NCBI GenBank assembly: GCA_910587305.1
Contig: CAJUKV010000030.1
Location: 1-45,504 of the forward strand
From: an uncultured Lachnospiraceae bacterium
GTDB lineage: Bacteria; Bacillota; Clostridia; Lachnospirales; Lachnospiraceae
Length of the DNA stretch: 45,504 nucleotides
Direction: 5' to 3'
The notes under the pieces are model-generated. The model did no database searches, was not told where the DNA came from, and worked only from the letters and a program-made list of their open reading frames with translations. Both the position numbers and the translations under genes were made by a program. Shown here piece by piece: positions 1 through 7,326 of this stretch. Position 1 is the first letter of the stretch; each line of letters starts with the position of its first letter.

Positions 1-2
1 TC

Positions 3-743
3 AGTCATGGGCAGATGCTGGCCATGTATTTTCTGGGACTTGCCAGCCTGTTCTGCCTCCTGTTTTCCTATAAGAAACTGCAGCAGAGTTTTCGTCTGGG
101 CACTGAAATTTCACTGCTGGAGCAGCAGGAACATTCCCTGAACCAGTATGTGGAGGAAGCGAAAACCCGTTACGATGAAACAAAGTCCTTCCGCCATGAC
201 ATCAGGAACCACATCGCAGTGGTAAAAAAGCTCCTGCAGAATGGGAAACTGGAGGAAGCCGTAACCTATATGGAGGATCTGGACGATATGGCGGAAAAAA
301 TGTCCTTCCCCTGCAGCACTAACAACCCGGTCATGGATATTCTGGTGGGGAACAAACTGGGGATTGCAAAAAGCATGGGGATAGATGTGGACTGTTCCCT
401 CCTTCTGCCGTATCCCTGTGGCATCAGAGATATTGACATCTGTATTGTCCTGTCAAATGCACTGGACAATGCAATCCATGCAGTAAAAAATCTGGGCGTC
501 GACATAGAAAAATATATCCGTGTGTCCGGGCGGCTCCAGGGGGATTTCCTTATGATGGAAATTCAGAACAGCTTCCATGGGAAAGGCGCGATCAAAAAAG
601 GGACAGGTCTGTCGAATGTAAAAAAAGTTGCTGAAAAATATGGCGGCGCCATGAGTATAGAGACACAGGAGAATGTATTTGTTCTCCATGTGCTGCTGAT
701 CATTCCACAGCATCCGGAAAGCAGCCCACAGCAAATGGATTAA
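3..743 (+). CDS. GHKL sensor histidine kinase, C-terminal part (cut by window edge)
   Basis: The reading frame is open from the first bases, so the true start lies outside the window; about 246 residues are visible. A hydrophobic segment (about residues 6-24 of the visible part) is the last membrane helix. It is followed by a coiled coil, a dimerisation box SFRHDIRNH carrying the likely phospho-acceptor histidine, an N-box (LSNALDNAIHA) and a glycine box (KKGTGLSNVKKVAEKYGG). This layout is that of AgrC/VirS/ComD-type peptide-sensing kinases (HATPase_c_5 group), which usually pair with a LytTR response regulator; that partner would lie upstream, out of view. The last 60 codons and the following 3' region are duplicated at about 11880-12120. 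Family assignment is secure; the signal sensed is unknown. Confidence 0.9.
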   Translation, partial: SHGQMLAMYFLGLASLFCLLFSYKKLQQSFRLGTEISLLEQQEHSLNQYVEEAKTRYDETKSFRHDIRNHIAVVKKLLQNGKLEEAVTYMEDLDDMAEKMSFPCSTNNPVMDILVGNKLGIAKSMGIDVDCSLLLPYPCGIRDIDICIVLSNALDNAIHAVKNLGVDIEKYIRVSGRLQGDFLMMEIQNSFHGKGAIKKGTGLSNVKKVAEKYGGAMSIETQENVFVLHVLLIIPQHPESSPQQMD

Positions 744-813
744 AATGCTGCTTTCTACAGCCGAAAAAAGAAAAAGGAAGTTCATGTCAGGAAAAATTCA
801 AGGAGGGACAATT

Positions 814-1317
814 ATGCATACGAAAACGATGGAAGGCATTGCAGGGGCAAGCATGAGTATGAAACTGATGAATACACCACTGCGCGTCTATAAAGAAGCT
901 GAGCGCAGAGGAGATACAGCCGTCATGGAACGGGCAATGGGGTATGTAGGGGACTTTGCTGATAAAGCGAAAGAATATCAGAAAGTGACGGAAATAGGAA
1001 TGAAAGAGGATGCAAAGGAGGCAAGGGAAAAAGCGAAGACGGAGCAGGAAAATGCCATTCGGAAGCGCAGGGAAGAGCGTGAGGAACTGGAAAAGAGAAT
1101 AGCGGAAAGTCGGAATGGGGATACGGATACGGTCAGCATCAGTGAAAGCGGAAAAGTTGCATTGAGCGAAAAGGCTTCCCCGGATCAGGCAGGCAAAGAC
1201 AGTAGCAAGTTTGGAGAAGAGCCTGTGGATGCCGTTAAGAGGGAGTCTGTAATCTATACGAAGACCGGGGAATCAGCCGGACCTGAATCTGGCGCAAATC
1301 TCTCTGTTTCCGTATAA
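814..1317 (+). CDS. Charged coiled-coil protein of unknown function behind the GHKL kinase
   Basis: A protein of 167 residues that I cannot place in a named family. I chose the ATG at 814 because a strong AAGGAGGG site lies about 7 bases upstream; an in-frame ATG at 745 lacks one. Residues 1-70 are mixed (a KLMNTPLRVYKEAERRGD stretch is the most distinctive part). Residues 70-105 are a Lys/Glu/Arg-rich coiled coil, and the tail is Ser/Gly/Asp-rich and probably disordered. There is no signal peptide or membrane segment, so it is probably cytosolic. It follows the kinase stop by 70 bases. The second copy of that kinase tail is followed by a different coiled-coil protein (12121-12738), which suggests a variable gene slot. 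Confidence 0.75.
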   Translation: MHTKTMEGIAGASMSMKLMNTPLRVYKEAERRGDTAVMERAMGYVGDFADKAKEYQKVTEIGMKEDAKEAREKAKTEQENAIRKRREEREELEKRIAESRNGDTDTVSISESGKVALSEKASPDQAGKDSSKFGEEPVDAVKRESVIYTKTGESAGPESGANLSVSV

Positions 1318-1367
1318 AAAATCAGAAAAATTATATTGTTTTCATATGAGGTACAATCAGGAGTCAA

Positions 1368-2069
1368 ATGAGTTACAATATATTAGTAGTGGATGATGAA
1401 AAAGAACTGGCCGATGTGATTGAGCTTTATCTCACAGCAGACGGCTGCACGGTTCATAAATGCTACACGGGCAAGGAAGCTCTGGAGTGTATTGCACATA
1501 CGGATTTGGATCTGGCAATTCTGGATGTGATGCTCCCTGATGTGGACGGTTTTCAAATATGTAAGAAAATCCGGGAGAAGTTCTGGTATCCTGTCATTAT
1601 GCTCACGGCAAAAGGGACGGACATGGATAAGATCATGGGTCTGACCATTGGAGCTGATGATTATATTACAAAACCCTTTAACCCGCTGGAGGTGGCTGCC
1701 CGAGTAAAGACTCAGCTGCGGCGGTACCGGCTTTATAATCATTCCGCAGCGAAGCAGGGGGAGCCGGCCTGCAAGTATGATATAAGGGGACTGGTAATCA
1801 ACAAAGACAGTCATAAGTGCTTTCTGTTTGGAAATGAACTGCAGCTGACGCCCACCGAGTTTGCTATCCTCTGGTATCTTAGTGAGCGGCAGGGCGTTGT
1901 AATCTCTTCCGAGGAGCTTTTTGAGGCGGTATGGGGCGAGAAGTTCCTGCAGAATAATAATACCGTCATGGCCCATATTGGGCGGCTGCGGGAAAAGATG
2001 GGAGAGCCTTCCGGAAATCCCAGGTTTATTAAAACAGTATGGGGGGGTGGTTATACCATTGAAAAATAG
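1368..2069 (+). CDS. VanR-like OmpR-family response regulator
   Basis: A 233-residue transcription regulator. The receiver domain (1-120) has the acidic pair in VVDDE, the phospho-acceptor Asp53 (AILDVMLP), the Thr of MLTAKG and the Lys of ITKPF. A winged-helix DNA-binding domain (about 135-233) ends WGGGYTIEK. From memory, similarity to enterococcal VanR runs throughout (YNILVVDDE, GADDYITKPF.PLE.AARVK.QLRRY, TPTEFAIL, IKTVWGGGY). Its stop overlaps the start of the cognate kinase, as in vanRS. No vanH, vanA/B or vanX gene follows; the next genes form an ABC-2 exporter, so cell-envelope or antimicrobial-peptide response is more likely than glycopeptide target replacement. An AGGAG lies just before the ATG. 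Confidence 0.93.
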   Translation: MSYNILVVDDEKELADVIELYLTADGCTVHKCYTGKEALECIAHTDLDLAILDVMLPDVDGFQICKKIREKFWYPVIMLTAKGTDMDKIMGLTIGADDYITKPFNPLEVAARVKTQLRRYRLYNHSAAKQGEPACKYDIRGLVINKDSHKCFLFGNELQLTPTEFAILWYLSERQGVVISSEELFEAVWGEKFLQNNNTVMAHIGRLREKMGEPSGNPRFIKTVWGGGYTIEK

Positions 2070-3171
2070 AAAAGATTTTCGGCAGCTCCGCATAAAGATT
2101 TTCCTCCGGACGATTGCCGCGCCGGTAACTGCCGTTTCTGTCATCTATATCACATATTCTGTTTTACTGCGCGGCCGCTTCGCTGACGGGATGGTGGCGC
2201 TTTTTCAGACTACCCTTGGAATAAAATACGATGCGGCCCTCCGACTGTATGAGCGGATATTTCGCAGCCATATGGATGCTATGATTCTGCTTTCCATTCT
2301 GCTGATTTTCGCCGTATTGTTCTATTTTTATCTCCGTTGGCTTACACGGTACTTTGAGACGGTCAGTGAAGGAATGGATCTCCTGCTTGCGGATGCTCCG
2401 GGAGAGATTTCCTTTCCCCCGGAGTTGTTTTCCGTTGAGAGAAAAATGAACCTTGCAAAGCACACGATGCTCCTGCAGAAAAGCGATATGCTCGTGGCAG
2501 AACAGCGGAAAAACGATTTGATCATGTACCTGGCCCACGACCTGAAAACGCCGCTTGCTTCCACCATCAGCTATCTGAATTTACTTCGGGATGAAAAGCA
2601 GATTTCCGAGGAGCTGCGGGAGAAGTACCTTTCCATTTCTCTTGCCAAATCACAGCGGCTGGAGGACTTAATCAACGAATTTCTGGAAATTGCGAGATAC
2701 AGCCTGTCAAACATAACACTGCAATATAAGGAGATCAACCTTACCCGCCTGTTGGAGCAGCTTGTGTATGAGTTTCAGCCGATTTTGGACAGAAAGGGGC
2801 TGATCTGCCGCCTTGCGGCTGCGGATGATATTCCTCTGAAATGTGATGCTGATAAGATACAGCGGGTGTTTGACAATCTTTTGCGCAATGCCGCGGCCTA
2901 CAGCTATGACGGAACCGAAATTATCATCGAAGCCGAACAGGACAAAGACAGCCTGATATTGAGATTTTCCAATCGTGGCGGGACCATTCCAAAAGAACGG
3001 CTGGAGCGGATCTTTGAACAGTTTTACAGACTGGATACGGAGCGCAGATCTGGCGGAACCGGGCTGGGACTGGCTATTGCCAGACAGATTGTTATGCTTC
3101 ATAAGGGGGCAATCACAGCGGAAAGTGAAAATGAGCGGACGGTTTTTACTGTAACGCTTCCTGTTTTATAG
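2047..3171 (+). CDS. VanS-like sensor histidine kinase
   Basis: I start this at GTG 2047, inside the end of the regulator gene. The resulting beginning (VVIPLKNRKDF) matches the start of enterococcal VanS as I remember it (MVIKLKNKKND), and it places the phospho-acceptor in YLAHDLKTP at His164, the residue number of the VanS acceptor. TTG 2059 is an alternative. The protein has 374 residues: helix about 20-42, a short outside loop of about 35 residues, helix about 77-97, a linker, the H box, an N box (FDNLLRNAAAYS), and G boxes (RFSNRGGTIP, GGTGLGLAIARQ). The small outside loop suggests sensing within the membrane or by a partner. It is co-transcribed with the regulator before it. The ligand cannot be inferred. 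Confidence 0.92.
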   Translation: MVIPLKNRKDFRQLRIKIFLRTIAAPVTAVSVIYITYSVLLRGRFADGMVALFQTTLGIKYDAALRLYERIFRSHMDAMILLSILLIFAVLFYFYLRWLTRYFETVSEGMDLLLADAPGEISFPPELFSVERKMNLAKHTMLLQKSDMLVAEQRKNDLIMYLAHDLKTPLASTISYLNLLRDEKQISEELREKYLSISLAKSQRLEDLINEFLEIARYSLSNITLQYKEINLTRLLEQLVYEFQPILDRKGLICRLAAADDIPLKCDADKIQRVFDNLLRNAAAYSYDGTEIIIEAEQDKDSLILRFSNRGGTIPKERLERIFEQFYRLDTERRSGGTGLGLAIARQIVMLHKGAITAESENERTVFTVTLPVL

Positions 3172-3176
3172 GAAAA

Positions 3177-3202
3177 TCGTAAGAAAATCCGTAGAAAAAG
3201 AG
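3177..3202 (+). promoter_or_regulatory. VanR-box-like operator before the ABC exporter
   Basis: TCGTAAGAAAAT at 3177-3188 fits the 12-base consensus I recall for enterococcal VanR (TCGTANGAAANT). A weaker second copy (CCGTAGAAAAAG) starts about 12 bases later. It sits just past the kinase stop and before a possible -10 TACAAT (3249-3254). A similar repeat precedes the other ABC operon at 17061-17083. A binding role is inferred. Confidence 0.5.
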
Positions 3203-3348
3203 TGGAATATCGTGTGAACAAACAAGGAAATGGTGCTTTTGTTTTTAGTACAATGAGCGTACTGAGGCATGGGCACTTTTTTAATGCCGAAGGGACTTTA
3301 CCCCTCAGTGCCATCGCGCAGCGATTTTACATAGAAAGGAGTTTTCAC

Positions 3349-4266
3349 ATGGAACTGCTGATTGATAAGGTTTCTAAAAAATTTAAAGACAAAAAAGCGG
3401 TTGACAATATCAGCTTGGAGCTGACGCCGGGCGTCTGGGGACTTTTGGGCGCCAACGGTGCGGGCAAGACGACACTGATGCGGATAATTGCCGGGATTAT
3501 GCAGCCCACCTCCGGACAGGTGCTGTATGACGGTGTACCGATCCGGACGCTGGGGGAGGGTTACCGGAATGTCTTCGGTTTTCTGCCCCAGGAGTTTGGC
3601 TTTTATCCGGAATTCACGGTGAAAGATTATCTGGCTTATGTCGCCGCCCTGAAGGGACTGACCGAAAGAGAGAGCCGGCGGAGAATCCGCGAATTGCTGG
3701 GAAAAGTCTCCCTGACGGACGTCTATAACAAAAAAATTGCCAGGCTCTCCGGCGGCATGAAACGCAGGGTGGGGATTGCTCAGGCTTTGCTGAATGATCC
3801 GGAGATATTGATTCTGGATGAACCTACCGGGGGACTGGACCCCGGCGAGCGGGTGCGTTTTCGCAATCTGCTGTCGGAGTTTGCCCATGACCGCATTGTT
3901 TTGATTTCCACCCACATCGTTCCTGATGTGGAGTACATCGCCACCTGCCATGCGATTATCCGGGACGGGAGGCTGTTAGCCACAGGAACTACAGAGGAAC
4001 TGGTCAAACTGGTGGAGGGGAAAGTATGGAGTTGTACGATTCCTGCAAGAGCTGTGCCGGAATACGAAAGCAGGCTCCGGATTGTCAGCCTGCGGAATGA
4101 AAACGAGGCAAAAGTTTCCATCCGCTATCTGGCAGAGAATCCCTGTAATGACAGCTCCGTCCCGGCCGTTCCCCGTCTGGAGGATCTGTATTTGTGGCTG
4201 TTCCCACAGGGCGGCATAGAAAACCGAAAGAGAACCGGCCGAAAGAAAGGAGGTATCCATAGATGA
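3349..4266 (+). CDS. ABC-2 type transporter, ATP-binding protein
   Basis: A 305-residue ATPase subunit that would drive export from the cytoplasmic face. Walker A is GANGAGKTT (about residues 34-42), the Q loop lies in FLPQEFGFYPEFTV, the signature is LSGGMKRRVG, Walker B is ILILDEPTGGLDPGE, and the switch histidine is in ISTHIVPD. The start at ATG 3349 has an AGAAAGGAG site; an open frame reaches upstream to 3202 but begins within the operator region. The C-terminal 80 residues are the usual variable tail of BcrA/NatA-type proteins. It overlaps the permease gene by four bases (ATGA). Placement after a VanRS-like pair suggests induction by that system and a role in removing a membrane-active compound; the substrate is unknown. 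Confidence 0.92.
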   Translation: MELLIDKVSKKFKDKKAVDNISLELTPGVWGLLGANGAGKTTLMRIIAGIMQPTSGQVLYDGVPIRTLGEGYRNVFGFLPQEFGFYPEFTVKDYLAYVAALKGLTERESRRRIRELLGKVSLTDVYNKKIARLSGGMKRRVGIAQALLNDPEILILDEPTGGLDPGERVRFRNLLSEFAHDRIVLISTHIVPDVEYIATCHAIIRDGRLLATGTTEELVKLVEGKVWSCTIPARAVPEYESRLRIVSLRNENEAKVSIRYLAENPCNDSSVPAVPRLEDLYLWLFPQGGIENRKRTGRKKGGIHR

Positions 4267-5510
4267 GAATTTTCTATCTGGAATTAAAACGTGTATTGAA
4301 GTCAAAGCTTACCTGGATTTTGCTTGCTCTGGCGCTGCTGCTCTCCGTTCTGCTTGCCTGGCTGCCCACTACTTACTGCTACAGTAATTACACGGACGAG
4401 GCCGGGAACGAGGTAAATCTCACCGGCCTGGCATCCATCGCCCATGAAAAGGAACGGCAGGCGGATGCGGCCGGAATCGTTACCCCACAGCGCGTGCGGG
4501 AGGCTGTGGAGACCTATCAGGCCTGCCTTGCATCCTACGGCGTGACGGAATCCTATGATCTGCCGGAGGGTGTCTATGAGCGGGAAATCCTTCCCATTGC
4601 CCCATTGCTCCACGGTGTAAAGGAGGCCTTTGCAGATCCGGATACCGGAATGGCCCCTGCGATTATGGAAATTGATTCGGAGCAGATTGGCGATTACTAT
4701 TCCGTCTGTGAAGCCCGGATTGCCTCCCTGATGGCGATGGAACAGCCGGACAGTCCCGGGGCACAAAGCAAAGCCGTAGAAATGTACCGGAATACCAAGA
4801 AACCGTTTGAGGTTTATCCGGGCATGAATTCCACCGTTCCGGACTATCAGAACATCATGGGCTTTCTGGTGCTGCTGTTTTGTGTGGTCATTGCCGCACC
4901 GATTTTTTCTGCTGATTATCAGTCCGGAGCGGACGATATCCTGCGCTGTACCCGATATGGAAGAGCCTCTCTTGGTGTTGCAAAACTGTTTGCGGCCCTT
5001 TTTATCAGCGGAGCTACATTCGTAATCTGTGCTGCCGTCCATATTCTGGTGGCAGACAGTCTGTTCGGCTGGGAATGCACCCGTACATCTATCCAGATGA
5101 TGTACTCTATTGTGACTCTGGCAGATATGAATATAGGCGGCCTTCAGTTCTTTTTTGCTACAGCAGGACTGCTTTCGGTTCTGGCTTCCGTGAGCTTTAC
5201 GCTGTTTCTTTCCGCCAGATGCAGGACCACTGTGTCATCCCTGGCGTCATCGCTGGTATTCTGTATTGCGCCGGTGGTCATTTCCATGACGGCGCCGGGG
5301 GCACTGGGTACATGGCTTTGCAGCATCCTGCCCGCCAGCGGAACCAGCATTCAGGCGAGCGTGCTCTACGCAATTACGGACTTCCGGTTTTTGAATCTGG
5401 CAGGGCTCCTCGTCTGGACGCCGTATGCCATGATTGGGGCTTGCATGATTGAGATTCCCCTGTTTGCATTCCTGGCTGTCCAATGTTATTGCAAGCATGG
5501 GCTGAATTAA
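4263..5510 (+). CDS. ABC-2 type transporter, permease
   Basis: A 415-residue membrane protein translated from an ATG that overlaps the ATPase stop. One helix lies at about residues 12-32, followed by a large extracytoplasmic domain (about 35-190) rich in acidic residues. A cluster of about five or six helices follows (about 195-220, 240-265, 285-315, 325-345, 360-410). This one-helix, big-loop, helix-bundle layout is common in ABC-2 permeases for peptides or lipids in Clostridia. The outside domain may capture the substrate. It completes the VanRS-like/ABC locus. Family is clear from layout and partner; the substrate is unknown. Confidence 0.85.
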   Translation: MRIFYLELKRVLKSKLTWILLALALLLSVLLAWLPTTYCYSNYTDEAGNEVNLTGLASIAHEKERQADAAGIVTPQRVREAVETYQACLASYGVTESYDLPEGVYEREILPIAPLLHGVKEAFADPDTGMAPAIMEIDSEQIGDYYSVCEARIASLMAMEQPDSPGAQSKAVEMYRNTKKPFEVYPGMNSTVPDYQNIMGFLVLLFCVVIAAPIFSADYQSGADDILRCTRYGRASLGVAKLFAALFISGATFVICAAVHILVADSLFGWECTRTSIQMMYSIVTLADMNIGGLQFFFATAGLLSVLASVSFTLFLSARCRTTVSSLASSLVFCIAPVVISMTAPGALGTWLCSILPASGTSIQASVLYAITDFRFLNLAGLLVWTPYAMIGACMIEIPLFAFLAVQCYCKHGLN

Positions 5511-5532
5511 TTAGACTTCATAAATTTTTGGG

Positions 5533-5592
5533 ATGTCCGGGTATGACAAAAATTCGACCTTCTTTCAGGTGGATTTTGAAATGCCCGGACAT
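5533..5592. repeat. Inverted repeat in the gap after the ABC permease
   Basis: ATGTCCGGGTAT (5533-5544) pairs with ATGCCCGGACAT (5581-5592) at all but one position, across a 36-base gap. There is no T-run after it, so it is not a classic terminator. It may be an operator or an RNA hairpin between the exporter and the lipoprotein gene. Confidence 0.4.
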
Positions 5593-5717
5593 TTCACGTC
5601 ATTTAGAAAACTGTCTGCGGCAAACACGTTGTTTCGGTGTTTTTGGAATGATAAAATTAAACTTTACAGAAAAACCGCATAAAATGAAAAATCGGCATTT
5701 CCAGAAGGGAAAATACT

Positions 5718-6386
5718 ATGTGCAATAAAAATCTTAAAACATTAAGCTGTATGGTTCTTGTAACTGGTGCTTTATCAGGATTGACTGGGTGCAGCTGTAT
5801 GCCATCCAAACCAATTCGGACAGAAGAAATAACAATTACCTCAGACGTTGATGATACTACGACAGAATGCGATGCAAATGGGCAGGATCAAAAAAGGGAC
5901 TTCGATGCAGAGAAACCGGATGCGGGAAGGGATTCTGAAGATCTGACAGGAGATGATACCGGTTTGGGTGAAATGGAGATTGTGAACGCAACCGAATTTG
6001 GCAACCCAAAAGAAGTGTTGGATCATATGCCAATTGTATCAAATGTTACAGTTATAAAAACAGGAGAGGATGAGTTACAGATTGAGTTTGAATTAGAGAA
6101 TGTAGGGCTCTGCACTTTTGCTGCCGGCAAAGGAGAGAAATTCATTCTGCCGGATGAAGTTTTTGTGGATTCCACCCAAATTGAATGGACGGCATCCACC
6201 GCAGACGGGGAATATCTTTTTCCTTATATGAGGGTTAATGAAACCGGGGATATGTTTATGATAGACTGGACATATAACGGATACTGCTTTGCTGTCTATG
6301 GGAAATCGCCCCAGAATACAAGTGACAGGGATATGGCCGGAAAGATTGCGCTGGCAATGATATACAATTTGGGCGAAGCGGAATAA
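5718..6386 (+). CDS. Lipoprotein of unknown function
   Basis: A 222-residue protein with a bacterial lipoprotein signal: a basic start (MCNKNLK), a hydrophobic core, and the lipobox LTGC with the lipidated Cys near residue 25. It should be anchored on the outer face of the membrane. Residues 30-90 are acidic and probably flexible. The rest (about 95-222) looks like one small beta-rich domain (VSNVTVIKTGEDELQIEFELE). An AGAAGGG site lies about 8 bases before the ATG. It lies 207 bases after the ABC permease in the same direction and could be an accessory ligand-binding or self-protection protein of that locus, but this is inference from position. I recognise no named domain. Confidence 0.75.
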   Translation: MCNKNLKTLSCMVLVTGALSGLTGCSCMPSKPIRTEEITITSDVDDTTTECDANGQDQKRDFDAEKPDAGRDSEDLTGDDTGLGEMEIVNATEFGNPKEVLDHMPIVSNVTVIKTGEDELQIEFELENVGLCTFAAGKGEKFILPDEVFVDSTQIEWTASTADGEYLFPYMRVNETGDMFMIDWTYNGYCFAVYGKSPQNTSDRDMAGKIALAMIYNLGEAE

Positions 6387-6424
6387 TGGTGTTATCATAT
6401 TTGGAAAATTGAGACCGGAGGGAA

Positions 6425-6571
6425 GTTTGGAAGTAAACTTCCAAACTACTTATTGGTGGCAGTACCGCAAGCACAGCTTGCGGTATGCGGGGGTATAAGT
6501 TTGAAAGTTCCTTTCAAACTATTTATTGGTGGCAGTACCGCAAGCACGGCTTGCGGTATGCGGGGGTATAA
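6425..6571. repeat. Tandem pair of double-hairpin repeats
   Basis: Two units of about 73 bases. Each has a first hairpin (GTTTGGAAGT/ACTTCCAAAC at 6425-6446; AGTTTGAAAG/CTTTCAAACT at 6498-6520) and then a 49-base block (6450-6498 and 6523-6571) that differs at one base between copies. The block contains a 10-bp stem TACCGCAAGC/GCTTGCGGTA with a three-base loop. Each block ends in GGGGGTATAA; the second copy places this GGGGG seven bases before the ATG at 6574. It looks like a REP-like palindromic element, not a CRISPR. Confidence 0.85.
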
Positions 6572-6573
6572 AA

Positions 6574-6981
6574 ATGAATCAAAAAAAATGGATCCGTATT
6601 GTGTCGATTTATTCGATGATATATACGGCAATTACATTGTTAAGCAGCGTTTTGTATCTTTGTAACGGCATTTATGAAGACCCAGGCGGTAACTGGCACG
6701 AATTAGACAGGGCTATCATCCTCCTGATCGGGATAGCGGCATTTGAGCTATGCACGAATCTGCCTGTTAAGACTTTGGCTCTCAGATATTTGATTGCATA
6801 TATTCCCTCTCAACTGTTGGCGTTTGTCTATGTCTGGTTCAGCGGACTGCGGGAACCTTTGGCAAAAACAGCGTACAGGGATATCTGGATTAACTTTACG
6901 AGCCTTTTTGTGCTGTTATGTATCATCAATACTGTCATTTATGTTTTTAAGAAAAAGAGAGGGAAGAAAGGCAATGAGTAA
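6574..6981 (+). CDS. Small four-helix membrane protein (resembles DUF6608)
   Basis: A 135-residue integral membrane protein with about four hydrophobic helices (about residues 9-30, 45-65, 70-92, 105-125) and a basic tail KKKRGKKGNE. The loop motif EDPGGNWHELDRA after helix one and AYRDIW before helix four resemble, as I recall, the DUF6608 family of Clostridia; function unknown. I chose ATG 6574 because the end of the tandem repeat supplies a GGGGG binding site; longer in-frame starts run through the repeat. It overlaps the next gene by eight bases, so the two are translationally coupled. A decayed copy of its 3' end lies at 12756-12930. Confidence 0.75.
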   Translation: MNQKKWIRIVSIYSMIYTAITLLSSVLYLCNGIYEDPGGNWHELDRAIILLIGIAAFELCTNLPVKTLALRYLIAYIPSQLLAFVYVWFSGLREPLAKTAYRDIWINFTSLFVLLCIINTVIYVFKKKRGKKGNE

Positions 6982-7180
6982 ATATAACACATTATGGGAA
7001 TATGTTCAGAAAAGCGGAAAGGAATCTTTTCAGCTGACCTTTGAGGAGATTCAGGAAATTGTGGGGATACCGATTGACCACTCTTTTCTGAAATATAAAA
7101 AGGAATTGGCGGACTATGGCTATCAGGTCGGGAAAATATCCATGAAAGAGCAGACGGTACTTTTCCATAAGATTGACTGA
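6974..7180 (+). CDS. Small 68-residue protein, DUF7662-like
   Basis: The ATG lies inside the end of the upstream gene (overlap of eight bases), with AGAAAGG before it. The protein reads YNTLWEYVQKSGKESFQLTFEEIQEI and then a VGKISMKEQTVLFHKID end. As I recall it, this layout (YxxLxxYL...LTFxEIExIxG) matches the small DUF7662 family, sometimes found near DNA-related or mobile genes; the role is unknown. There are no membrane segments. A degraded second copy with frameshifts lies at about 12800-12930, so the pair was duplicated as a unit. The gene is real by coupling, length conservation in the dead copy, and family match; function is open. Confidence 0.7.
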   Translation: MSKYNTLWEYVQKSGKESFQLTFEEIQEIVGIPIDHSFLKYKKELADYGYQVGKISMKEQTVLFHKID

Positions 7181-7326
7181 TTAGCATATGCCATTATTGG
7201 ATGGCCTGCAAAATCCGCCTTCAGCTTTTATAAAAGATGCATGGGCGTAATTATGATTGATGAAAAATCTTCCGATGTACATAAATGAATGATTGAAATT
7301 GACGAATAAAACAAGGAGACTTTATA

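Noticed and set aside
1383..2144. Long reading frame antisense to the VanR-like gene
   Set aside because: Entirely opposite a well-supported gene and with no recognisable domains.
1368..5510. Glycopeptide resistance cluster
   Set aside because: The regulator and kinase look VanRS-like, but no vanH, ligase or vanX gene follows; the downstream genes are an ABC exporter.
5533..5592. Rho-independent terminator after the exporter
   Set aside because: Inverted repeat present but with a 36-base loop and no T-run.
5483..5728. 81-residue reading frame between exporter and lipoprotein
   Set aside because: It starts inside the permease gene, lacks a binding site and crosses an inverted repeat; likely chance.
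6425..6571. CRISPR array
   Set aside because: Only two units, directly tandem, with internal hairpins and no spacers or cas genes.
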